A DNA stretch of 64,000 nt from Gymnopus androsaceus JB14 (taxonomy: Eukaryota > Basidiomycota > Agaricomycetes > Agaricales > Omphalotaceae): contig ML769391.1 of NCBI GenBank assembly GCA_009733575.1, forward strand, positions 216,620 to 280,619, given 5' to 3'. Position numbers and translations under genes: made by a program. Below are positions 21,801-31,830 of the stretch, piece by piece. Position 1 is the stretch's first letter, and every line of letters begins with the position of its first letter. The notes under the pieces were generated by a model. The model saw only the letters and a list, made by a program, of their open reading frames with translations, was not told the DNA's origin and searched no databases.

Positions 21801-22400
21801 GGCTCGTGGACTGTGCTGTTGCACATAATTGAAAGAAATCACCGGATTGGGATGACCCAATCGGTGATTCAAGCGTGGTCGAGGCCACATTTGAACGTTC
21901 AAACTGAACGTTATTATTTCCAGCCCAACGCGAGTCGGGCTTAAAATCATTTGTGCCCGCGCATGCGCTGGCACCAGTGACGCAAAAACGGTCACTGTTG
22001 TAAGATTCACTGCCGTGAATTTTTTTTGAATGGTTGACGATGTTAAAAACATCGTCGTTGCTGGAATTGCCGTAGCAATTCCAATAATGGTTATTGCGAC
22101 GTTTACCACGTCACCGTAACCTGAGTCGTCGTAACGACTCGGCATCTCGCGTGATCGCTGAAGAGTACACAGGTACTCAAAAAAGTGTAACGGCTCCTAA
22201 GTGGAGCCTAGAGCCTTAGTATCACGCAAACGAGTACTACTGGATTTATTCAGTGTGTTACTCGCGAGGTGATGGTTTAAAGCTAAGGTAATTCTACAAT
22301 ATAATTATTATACATATAGAATATTGGCAGGCGCGGGAACGCGCCGCCACCTGTAGACTGAGTCCTGCCGATCTTAGTGGATCGGGCGGGACGTCTTACA
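18835..22400 (-). mobile_element. Hairpin-mosaic LTR element, copy B
   Basis: This is the second copy of 14403-17973, colinear throughout and differing mainly by scattered 1-nt indels. The left LTR (about 18835-19035) lacks roughly 11 bases at its start. The right LTR (22186-22400) has a small insertion, CTTAGTG, near 22374. The same RCM1 and TPR flank follows (22401-23228), so the whole 4.4 kb unit was duplicated and this is not two independent insertions. ORF fragments correspond to 22145-20385 (repeat protein) and 20003-19287 (second ORF), each more broken than in copy A. Confidence 0.8.
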
Positions 22401-22900
22401 GTCCATCCCCAGCCCAAATTCCATTAGAAAAGAGAACATCATGAACAAGTACATGAGCCAGATTCAAAGATGTGAGCTTTTTGTGTTCCTCTTGCAGGAG
22501 CTTGGCCTGCTCAATGATATCTATTAGCACAAGCCTGTCTGCAAATAATCATCTTCCAACGCCATACTTACATGTATTACAGTATTATCTTGTTGTATCT
22601 CTATCTAGTCGATTACAACAATCTCTAACATGAAACAAATGAAGGCCGCATCTGTTGTATGCTGCTTACTGGGTGAAGATGCAACCAATGGGTTCTTTGT
22701 GTCTTGTTTTGTTCAAGGTTCTATTGATGAGCAGGAGCAGGTTCCTAAAGGATGTTGAAAATGCAAGATTGAGGATCTAAGCAAGGAGGAATCGGAGGAA
22801 ATGGCCAACCCCGAGACAGTAACAGAGGGAAAGAAGAAGAAGAAGAAGAGGAAAAAGAAAACAAAGTCAAAGTCTAAAGCAATTAATGTTACCTTATAAT
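22401..22900. pseudogene. RCM1 pseudogene pieces and copia LTR end (unit B)
   Basis: This is a near-identical duplicate of 17974-18470: RCM1 5' part on the minus strand (22401-22555), LTR end (about 22560-22620), and RCM1 3' part on the plus strand (22621-22900). Confidence 0.78.
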
Positions 22901-22993
22901 TGGAACTTTTTTTAGAATGGTTTTGTGAAGAGATACCAAGGGTGAGGGAAACATAGTTGGAAAAAAAAATAATAGATTAATTGTTGCATGCTA

Positions 22994-24345
22994 CTACTTG
23001 TATTTGAAATGGACCATGGTATGATACACCCTCACTTGCACAACGCAAACTCCAAATCCACAGATCATTTCCCCATAAGTATGAGTTGGACTCATTGACA
23101 GCTTTAGCTGAATATAATCCAACTTTTTCAAGCACTTTGCAGCCCTATTTTGATCCCCAATTTTTTCAAACAGATTCTTTGCACTTGTGAGCTTTTCTAT
23201 AGCCTCAGGGTATTCACCTTGCATATAGTGGGTATCTCCCAACCTTTTCAGGCAACATGCAGCCCATAGTTGATTCCCAATCTTCTCAAACTGGGTTCTT
23301 GCATCTGTGAGCTTTTCCATGGCCTGGGGATATTCTCCTTGCATGTAGTGAATATCTCCTAAACTTCTCAGGCACTGTGCAGCCCCTAGCTGATTCCCAA
23401 TCTTATCAAACTGGATTTTTGCTTTTGTGAGCTTTTCCATGGCCTGGGGATACTCTCCTTGCATGCAGTGAGGATCTCCTAAGCTTTGCAGACACTGTGC
23501 GGCCCTGACCTGATTCCCAATCTTGTCAAAATGGCATCTGCCAGCTTTTCCATGGCCTGAGAATATTCATGTTGCACATGGTGGATTTCTCCTAACTTGT
23601 GTAAGCAGTATGCAACACCTTGCTGATTTCCAATGTTCTCAAACTGTGTTCTGGCATCTGTGAGCTTTTCTATGGCCTGAGGATATTCACCTTGTATGTG
23701 GTGAATATCTCCTAAGCTTTGCAGACACCGTGCAGCCCCTAGCTGATTCCCAATGTTCTCAAACTGGGTTTTGGCATTTGTGAACTTTTCTATGGCCTGA
23801 GAACATTCACCTTGCATGTAGTAAATTACTCCCATTTCCTTATCACAATTTGCCAATATATCTGCTTCAGTTTTCCAGCCATCTTGAGCTTCATTTGGAA
23901 ATTATCTCCTCCTGCTCTTGGCATCTCCAACTGTAGTCTCTATTTTCTGAATTTCCAATATTGCCTGCTTATGGTATCCCATCCATTGCATTATTCCTGC
24001 CCTCAGAAATCTGATGTTAATGTGCTCTTTACTACTCCACTCCTGAGTCAATGCTTTGTCAAGCATGGGTAAAGTCTGGGGATAGAATTTGATGAATTTA
24101 GTGAAGCAATATATGGCTTCTAAATGTGCTTGCTGAGGAGCTATCTCAAATTGCCTAGTGAAAATTGTTGAAATATTGGCAGTATGCACCTCAAGTATGT
24201 CCTGAGCTTCTAGTTCACTTTGGGGTAGATTCTGCAGGAGCTGGACATAGAAGCTGCTGATTTGATCTAAATGATGTTGTGTAACTGGATGTTTAATCTG
24301 AACATATTCCCGAATGGGTGATAACATTTTCAATGTCTGGAGACA
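22994..24345 (-). pseudogene. STAND/TPR gene, copy Y, C-terminal half
   Basis: From 24333 the minus strand reads MLSPIREYVQIKHPVTQHHL, the winged-helix-like linker that follows the ATPase domain, then a helical region, then tandem TPRs from about 23860. Units of 40 residues follow the pattern CLxxLGDIHYMQGEYPQAxEKLTDAxTQFExIGNQLGAA, at least six of them to 23100, ending with a non-repeat tail. Frame breaks occur near 23900, 23520 and 23470. At 24340 the sequence jumps from a TPR of copy X into the LSPDI segment, so X and Y are fused by recombination. Such genes encode NB-ARC/NACHT switch proteins of unknown ligand, often linked to non-self recognition in fungi. Confidence 0.8.
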
Positions 24346-24779
24346 ACTGCAGCACCTAGCTGATTTCCAATGTTCTCAAACTGGGTTCTGGAATCTGTGA
24401 GCTTCTCAACAGCCTGAGAATATTCATCTTTCATGTAGTGGATTTCTCCTAACCAGTGCAAGCACTCTGCAGTGTCTAGCTGATTTCCAATGTTCTCAAA
24501 CTGGGTTTTGGCATTTGTGAGCTTTTCTATGGCCTGAGAATATTCACCTTGCATGTAGTAAGTTACACCCATTTCCTTATCACATTTTGCCAATATCTCT
24601 CCTTCAGTTTTCCAGCCATCTTGAGCTTCCTTTGGAAGATATCTCCTCCTGCTCTTGGCATCTCCAACTGTGGCCTCTATTTTCTGAATTTCCAGTATTG
24701 CCTGCTTATGGTATCCCATCCATCACATCATTCTTGTCTTCAGAAATCTGATGTTAATGTGATCTTGCTGTTCACCATT
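24346..24779 (-). pseudogene. STAND/TPR gene, copy X, TPR part
   Basis: The minus strand from 24719 reads MGYHKQAILEIQKIEATVGD, then a Lys/Arg-rich linker, then TPR units (EMGVTYYMQGEYSQAIEKL, CLHWLGEIHYMKDEYSQA). It continues the ATPase part at 29931-31830, from which it is separated by the 24780-29930 insertion complex. It ends in a fused junction with copy Y. Confidence 0.8.
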
Positions 24780-25649
24780 CATCAGCATAACTTGGGTAAT
24801 GGCCATAGAAGCCATAGCAAGCCATAGCAGGCCATAGTGACCATAGTGCTATGAAATGCTATGGCTTGCTATGGCTTGCTATGGCTTGTATGAGATTACC
24901 GAATGCTCGAGGCCGGCTGTCAGCATTTTGACAGCTGTCATTCTCTCCCGCCAATGCTACATAAGAATCGACGCACTGTTGAAACTTCCCCGACTTCTTC
25001 CATGTTTTCCAAGTCAATTCAGAGTCTCCTTAGCTCATAAATTCTCGTTAAGTCTCTAATTAAGCATTGATAGTACATACTAGTACTATTGTACTACACT
25101 AAGTACTAGTAGTTTTATTACACTAATATTATCCTAATATTTCAAGTTTTAGTATGTAGTACTACCAGATATTACTATGAGTACAACAATATATAATTTT
25201 ATTATAATTATTTCAGCCCGCGTCACTTGAGAGAACATTAATTCAAGTGGCCATATAGATAGTTTTGAATTGGACCCAACCCTGACATACGATGATCCCA
25301 TGAAATCTAGAGCGATCCATAGCAGCCCATAACAGTCCATAGCTCTGGATAGATGGGGACCTTGCTATGGGTGCTATGGGTGCTATGAGTGCTGGACAGC
25401 ACTGGATAGCGCTGTCCAGTACACCCAGGTTTTGCTAGGGATGGACACCATCCCGTATACGGCTACGGCCGTATTCAAAACAGTGTGATACGGATACGAC
25501 AAGACCGTTACCGTCTTGTATAATCACTTTGCAGCCTCACATACGGTACGGTAGCTGTGCAATACGACCGTAATACGGTTATACGGAATAGAAAAAAAAA
25601 TTCAAGGAAGATTCGAGCATAAGTATTTATTCATCCCCAGTGATATCCA

Positions 25650-28600
25650 ATACTTCTTTACGGCGAAGGCGTAAATGGTGTTTTACTATCATCAAAGCTC
25701 AAATAGTATCAGGTTGGAGATTGGTACGCCGGAGAGAAATTGTATCTCATCCTCCAGAGAAAACACGTTCTACAGCAACAGCCAAGCCTACAGGCCCATT
25801 AATCAAGTCATCAAGTCAGATATTATGTAGTGAGCTCACCTGGAATGGCCAGAAGATCCCGGGCGAGACGATAAAGATTTGGGAACTGAGCTTGTCGTGC
25901 ATGCCACCATGCAATAGGGTCGCAGTGGTCAATATCTTCTGGTGAGAGCTGGAAGAATTCATCTAACTCATTTCCAGCGACACGGGACTTCTTGTAACAA
26001 GCAGTAAAGCTATGCTTTTGAGGGGATGAGGAGAGATAGTTAGGGTTGAGGTTCGAAGGTGTGCGCTCGAGAGGTGCAGATGAGATGGAGTTGGTATAGT
26101 GAAGTGTAAAGTAATTATAAAGCGAGTTTTTGGAATTTTCAAGGAATGCAAGAAGCTCCGAATCATCCTCGAAATCAGCTTCCAACCGATCAAGAGAAAT
26201 TCGAGGGTCAAGAACTGTAGAGAGAATTAGTCGCTCTCAAAGAAAGATCAAAGTAACAACATACGGGAAGGGATTATTCTGTTCAACAACCCGGGTTGTC
26301 AGTAACAACCCGGGTTGTCAGTAACAACCCCCGGGTTGTTGGGCGCTTGATGAGCGCCTAACGGATAATTGCCAGTCACGCCGGTTGGGCGCCTGTTTTC
26401 TTAAATTATTAATGTGCAAGTTCATAGCCAGAGGCAACCGGTATCAACCAATACATATTCATATACCTTCCGGTTTCAGTGAATCAATACACAATGGCCA
26501 AGATAGAGTGTATTACCATGCGAGCATGTCAGTTCTTGAGGGTGATGCTGCCGTTGTCATGGTGTAGTATCACAGCAAAGCCGGTGACTCAGACTCGGAG
26601 GAGTTGGTTTTGGGGCATGGACAGCTGCGTTTCTGAGAAACACTCCCCAGAACCGACGTGCTCAATGGGCACTTTTTAGTTCACATGATTGATATCTCGG
26701 GACAGCGTTTCTGAGAAACACTCCCAGAACTGATGTTGAGGCGCTTTGTCTTCACCCTGACAATGGCATCTCGGCTATTGTGTATCAATTCACTCAAGCT
26801 CAAGTGGGTCCATTATATAATAATTCTTATTAAAAAATACACCGGAAGAAGTCCGATGTGACTTTTTTGTGACTAGGGTTGTTGAAGGGGTTGTTACCTG
26901 ACAACCCGGGTTGTCAAACAGAATAATCCTACGGGAAGCCCATAAATAAAACGGAGATTCATCGAATTTGGTGTAATAATCACTCAGCTTCCGATGGGCA
27001 GCGACAAGACCTTCCTTAATTTCCGGCGGCGTATTGGGTGGAAGAGTGGTGATATTCTCTTTGATATCCGATTGCAAACCCCGAAATACGGCATGCACAA
27101 AAGGAAGCATCGGACTTGAGGTTTGTGACATCTTTGTAGTTGCCATCCTAAAGACTTTTAACCAGTTCAAGACCAATTGGATAGCATCCCAATCGGCAGG
27201 TGAAAGTTCGTAATGCTCTCGAAGATTACCCTTGTCCTTTGCTACAAAGGAATTTACAGCTTCACGGAGGTCCAAAGCGCGACCTGAGTCAATTGAAAAG
27301 ATTGGTACATAGTCAAGCAAACAGAGATGAAATACTCACGAAGCATTTGATGAGTCGAGGACCACCTAGTTTTGACATCGAGAATTAACATAAGGGTATT
27401 CTCTGTCCCATTGCAGGCAATCTCCATCAGCCACAACTTACGCCTCTGCGGGCTTGAGCAGATAGAGCGTACAATTTTACGGATCTGTAAATAGAGCAAA
27501 TCTCAACACAACCGTGTTCTTCAAAAATAAATATATACCTTTTGAACAGCTGATAGAACTCTGCTTCTTTCGATATCATCTTCATCTTCATCTTCACATT
27601 GAACAGCATCTCCATCATGCTCACGGCCTACATGAGCTTGTACAGTCTCTTGGTAAATGCCGGACCATGAAGCTTTCTCTATGTCAGTTTTTGAGACAGC
27701 TCCGATTGATTCAAGAAGCTACACGGACATGTTAGTTTCAAAATCAATCTAAAGTTTGTTAGAAGTACCTTCAATGCAGCAAGATGAACTGTATGTGGCA
27801 TGCATTGAAGGCGAGATTCCTTGGCTGAGAAATTAATACCATGTTCCATACACCGTTGCTCAAGTGAGTCCATCATAGTGTCATTGTTTGTGGCATTATC
27901 TATAACAAACACCATAATCTAACGAAAGGCTTGCTTAGTACACATTCATATAAAACCAAAAAAATCATACCTTATTCTCGATACCATATGTAGACAGTGT
28001 CTCCCAAACACTCTCTGCCATATTGACACCCGAATGTTCACCGATAAGTTCCTTGAAGTCGATGAGAATCTCCTCTAGTAACAAATTGACTGTTAGCAAA
28101 AGTTTAAATGAAACTTCAGAACTTGTACCGAGCTTCCCACTATTTGTGATATAGTGAGCAACAATAGCAATAAAAGCATAGCCATTGGGAGATGTCCACG
28201 CATCTAAGGATATAGAAATGCGAGACTCAAGATCCTGTCACAAGGTAAATAAAAATGAAGATAGACAACAAAAAAGCCATACCGAAAACATTATCTTTAA
28301 AGCTTGTTGAGCATCTTTACTAAGCTCCAGAACACGACGCTGAACAGTCTTTCGTGACGGAATATGTAATGTTGATGAAGGATGGCGAGTGTAGGTTAAG
28401 AGTCGTTTGAATTCTGGGTGCTCAACTTCCTCAAATGGCTGATCGCATGCAATCATCCATTCAACCAAGAGTTCTTTGAAGCGCGCTTGATCCCAAGGAC
28501 CCTACAGATAAATCATCAGTTCATGTCAAAGACTCAAACAAAATTGAGCAGATATACATACTGCAGCCTTCGCAGCCTGCCGTTCCAAAGCTGCCTGAAT

Positions 28601-29151
28601 ATCCTCCGATGCTTGGTCAAGTTTGTGAAGATAGCGTTTTGTGCCTTCGGGATCCAGAATTTTACACTTGCATGCAATATCAATCTCTTCCTGTGTTGGA
28701 GGCTCCGAGCGTTTGAGAAGAATTTCCCAAAGCTGATACATGGCTGGAAATTTCTTCAGGTGTTGAATAAGCCCTAGAAGAATTTTTTTTTCAATATGTA
28801 TAGAAAGTTTAAATCAAATGTATGTACCTGTTACACTCGACTTCATGCCTTTAGTGACAGTAAGAATGATTGAAGCACCATCATCACTGTCGCGTTCAGC
28901 TTCAATAATAGCCTTCATTCGCAACTTGTTGGTGTTACGTTGAGCTCGACCTGTTCAGTGAATTGTTATAGTTGTACTACAATTGGAGTGATAGATGACA
29001 GTGGACACTCACCGCTTGAATTCGAAGGTGCGGCAGTAGGAGCATCTGACTCTTCGCCAGCTGATTCGTACCATTTCATTTCACTAGCATCCTTAAGTGA
29101 ACCATCAGAATTCACAGCGGATCCTGAAGGTTGAGCTGAAGTGGGTGCCAT
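25650..29151 (-). pseudogene. hAT transposase gene, intron-bearing, disabled
   Basis: Starting at Met 29151 the exons are separated by introns of about 50-70 bases. Recognisable blocks are an N-terminal Ser/Glu-rich leader, then RISISLDAWTSPNGYAFIA near 28200 (first catalytic Asp), VFVIDNATNNDTMMDS near 27900 (second Asp), and LILDVKTRWSSTHQML near 27370. These are followed by a long helical region (27320-26940), and the hATC end with CDPIAWWHARQAQFPNL and RLARDLLAIPG near 25870. Downstream, VERVFSGG is followed by TGA, and LQPDTI by TGA. In related proteins both positions are normally Arg, so CGA to TGA changes are likely. The 659-base nested element also splits the gene at about 26930. Confidence 0.88.
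26271..26929. mobile_element. 659-base TIR element with 9-bp target duplication inside the hAT transposase
   Basis: The inverted ends GGATTATTCTGTT (26271) and AACAGAATAATCC (26929) are followed inward by AACAACCCGGGTTGTCA palindromic units: three in a row on the left, one on the right. TACGGGAAG occurs at 26262-26270 and at 26930-26938, a 9-bp duplication. Internally TTTCTGAGAAACACTCCC occurs twice. There is no open frame. Nine-base duplications are typical of Mutator-like elements, but the ends alone do not prove the superfamily. Confidence 0.88.
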
Positions 29152-29930
29152 TGTGGGAGTAAACTGCCACCTCTCCTGCTTCTTTTAAAGCAGCCCACAG
29201 TTGAAAAAAAGATCTAGATGAACCCCTACATGTAAGTATCGATGTCAGTCTAAGTATCCATATGGCATATTTAAGGGTGGAGCGGTTGCTCGCCTTTGCC
29301 ACTGTTAGTGTTAACCCTTTCATGATTTTGAACGAGATTCAGGGAAAAGAGCACCGCAGATTTGTGAAAAAGCTCCATAACGGACTTGTTGGTACAGGGG
29401 CTTGGAGAACTAGTCGAAGTTATTCAATCTAATGAAATAGAACAGGAACTTAGGCCAATCGGCTTGGTCAATTGAGAGCAAGGTGGATGTAGTGCATGTT
29501 TATTCAAAGCTAACTTCGCTAAGTAGTATTAGTATATATGTGAGTGTTGTTAACTGACTAAACAAGCCCTTGAAAGTGAGTTAGAGAAGCGTTTCTATAC
29601 TGTCAAGATGGGGGCAAGTGCCAGAGCAGTTGGCATCGAGCTGGCAGAACAAATACAACCCGACGTACAACCCCACAAAATTCAACGGTGTGCGTGAATG
29701 TCGGAGACCGCTCAGGGCCATTTTAATCTTATATGTGAAGCTCAATTACATCCCGTATACACGGCCGTAATTACCGTATAAGGCTTATCTTATACGGTGT
29801 ACTCCCGTACCGTCATGGCCCGTATTTTTCGGTTCTTGGGGTCGATACGGTAAGAGGTCGTAAACGTATAAACCGTCCGTATAAACCGTAAAAACGGTGC
29901 CGGTGGCCATCCCTAGGTTTTGCTGATGTT

Positions 29931-31830
29931 CCACTCCTAATTCAAGGCTTTTTCAAGCATGGATAAAGTCTGTGGATAGAATTTGGTGAATTTAGCAAAG
30001 CAATATATGGCTTTTAAATGTGCTTGCTGAGGAGCTATCTCAAATTGCCTAGTGAAAATTGTTGAAATGTTGGCAGTATGCGTCTCAAGTATGTCCTGAG
30101 CTTCTAGTTCCCTTTGAGGTAGATTCTGTAGGAGCTGGACATAGAAACTGCTGATTTGAGCTAAATGATGTTGTGTAACTGGATGTTTAGTCTGAACATA
30201 TTCCCGAATGGGTGATAACATTCTCAGTGATGTGCTCTCTTCATAGATCAATCCTGAATCATTCATAATTAATATGGTCATTTCAAGATCATCTCCAATG
30301 TCTGGAGACAACTGAGGCAAATTCAATGTCCAGAATGGCACTCCATTTGGCAAATATGCTGGCAATGGAAGAATCCTTATAGATCCTGAATCTTGAGATG
30401 CCAGCATGTTTAAGGACAGATCAATTGAAGTATTCATACTTGTGAGTTGACTGTTTTGATTTTCATTTCTCAGCATGTTTGTCTTGCTTTTTGCCCAGTT
30501 CTTAATCAGGACTTCTAATGGCAGTCTCTTTGAAAGCTGAGCTATCAGGAAGACTGCCAGGGGGCATGCAATCCCACTCATTCAGTAGCACATCTAGCTC
30601 TTCAGACTCCTTTGTAGTTGGTGAAATTGAGAGAAAAGCCTCTCTAGCTGCTCTCAATGTAAGTGGTGGCAATCCAGATTTTCCACCAAGCTTGTCCCAT
30701 TCAATATCCCCCGCTGCTTTTCCTCCTCTCATTGTTATGATGAGTGAGACCTTCCCCTGATCATGAATTTTTTCAATAAGATTCTGAACAGCTTTTTGGT
30801 TTTTGGAGGTATACCATGGTGTTTCAAAGCTGTCTAACACAGGAAGTATTGGCTCTTGATATGACTGCAGATATGCTTCCAAGATTTCATATCCATCTTT
30901 TCCCTCAGAGATGGACACCTTCAAAATCTGAAGCAGTCCTTAGATGAGAGAAGGAGCATCTGGCAGCACCTCACAAGGAAGAAAGTATCTTTTCTCTTGG
31001 AACTTTTTCCTCACATCTGCATGTTCCATGACATGCAGTGCCAATGAAGTTTTTCCCATTCCTCCTGCACCCAAGATGGCCAAATGGCCCTGATCTTTTT
31101 TGCATAATATCTCAACACCTTCTGTTACTAGCTTATCTCTGCCAGTAAAAACCCGAGGGGCAGTGGGTGTAGCCAGCTTGATGTTCCTGTATGGCAAGGT
31201 GACTATTTAAATTCTGAGATGAAGGGAGATCACATACTCATAAGTAATTGTTGCATTCTGAACAGGGACTTGTGAGTTTTAAATTTTTAAATTTTTGGAT
31301 ATTACTCTACCTGTCTGCTCTCTCCCCCAGCTAATACCATATTATGTGTTTCAATACCAAATTGCAGCTATGGGACTATGGTTTGAACTTTGAATGAACA
31401 TAACAATGCCTAATATAACAATGCTTACATTCAATGATGCAATAAACCTGTCACTTTTTTCCTTAAATCCTGTATGAACCTTTCCATCCTGTTCAGCATG
31501 CCAAAAGGCCTTTAGTGTGGTACATTGAGCAAGCTTCTCCAGAATTTTTGGAATATCCTCAAGATCTCTAATTTTTTTAAATTTAGTATCACCAACACTT
31601 GAATATAAAATAGAACTAATCACTGCTGGAACACCTTAATATCCTGGAACAATTCATCATTTATTTTTTTGCCACCAACTGTTGGTATAATTCTTTTCAG
31701 AATTTGCAGGAGATGAGCTGTAGTCTGAGAGAATTCCTTGATGTCTTCTGCATTTTCTGCCTTTTTCTAAATAGCTTTCAGCATAAATCCTCAATTGTTA
31801 TCCTACCATGAATACAGTCAAATACCTCAT
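29931..31830 (-). pseudogene. STAND ATPase (NB-ARC/NACHT-like), copy X, N-terminal half
   Basis: On the minus strand an N-terminal region (about 31790-31380) has LLQILKRIIPTVGGKKIND and DIPKILEKLAQCTTLKAFWH. After an intron at about 31200, PTAPRVFTGRDKL leads to the Walker A loop GAGGMGKTSLA (31080-31045) and then Walker B, ILPVLDSFETPW (about 30830). A sensor-like TMRGG (about 30730) and a helical and winged-helix region to 29937 follow. The gene then meets the 24780-29930 insertion and resumes as TPRs at 24779. Frame breaks at about 31630, 30930 and 30560 disable it. The family consists of signalling switches in which nucleotide binding is coupled to repeat-domain sensing. The nucleotide-binding motifs are intact. 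Confidence 0.85.

Larger units (their letters stand above)
25436..29915 (-). mobile_element. Full-length hAT transposon, 4480 bases, with 8-bp target duplication
   Basis: The ends are TAGGGATGGACACC at 25436 and its counterpart GGTGGCCATCCCTA ending 29915. GGTTTTGC is duplicated at 25428-25435 and 29916-29923. Subterminal regions (25450-25590, 29750-29900) are full of CGTATACGG/CCGTATAC repeats, the likely transposase-binding sites. It contains a complete intron-bearing transposase gene on the minus strand, now disabled, and a nested element at 26271-26929. Confidence 0.95.
24780..29930. mobile_element. TIR element of the CATCAGCAAAACCTG family, split by a hAT insertion
   Basis: The left end is CATCAGCATAACTTGGGTA at 24780. 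The right end, after the hAT element, is ...CAGGTTTTGCTGATG at 29930; its complement CATCAGCAAAACCTGGGT matches the left end with a few differences. The element's own sequence is 24780-25435 plus 29916-29930. It carries many CCATAGCA/TGCTATGG repeats at both sides (24797-24895, 25313-25390), which form hairpins. Flanks TTCACCATT and TTCCACTCC may be a decayed 8-9 bp target duplication. A second family member is at 33357-33612. Confidence 0.7.
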
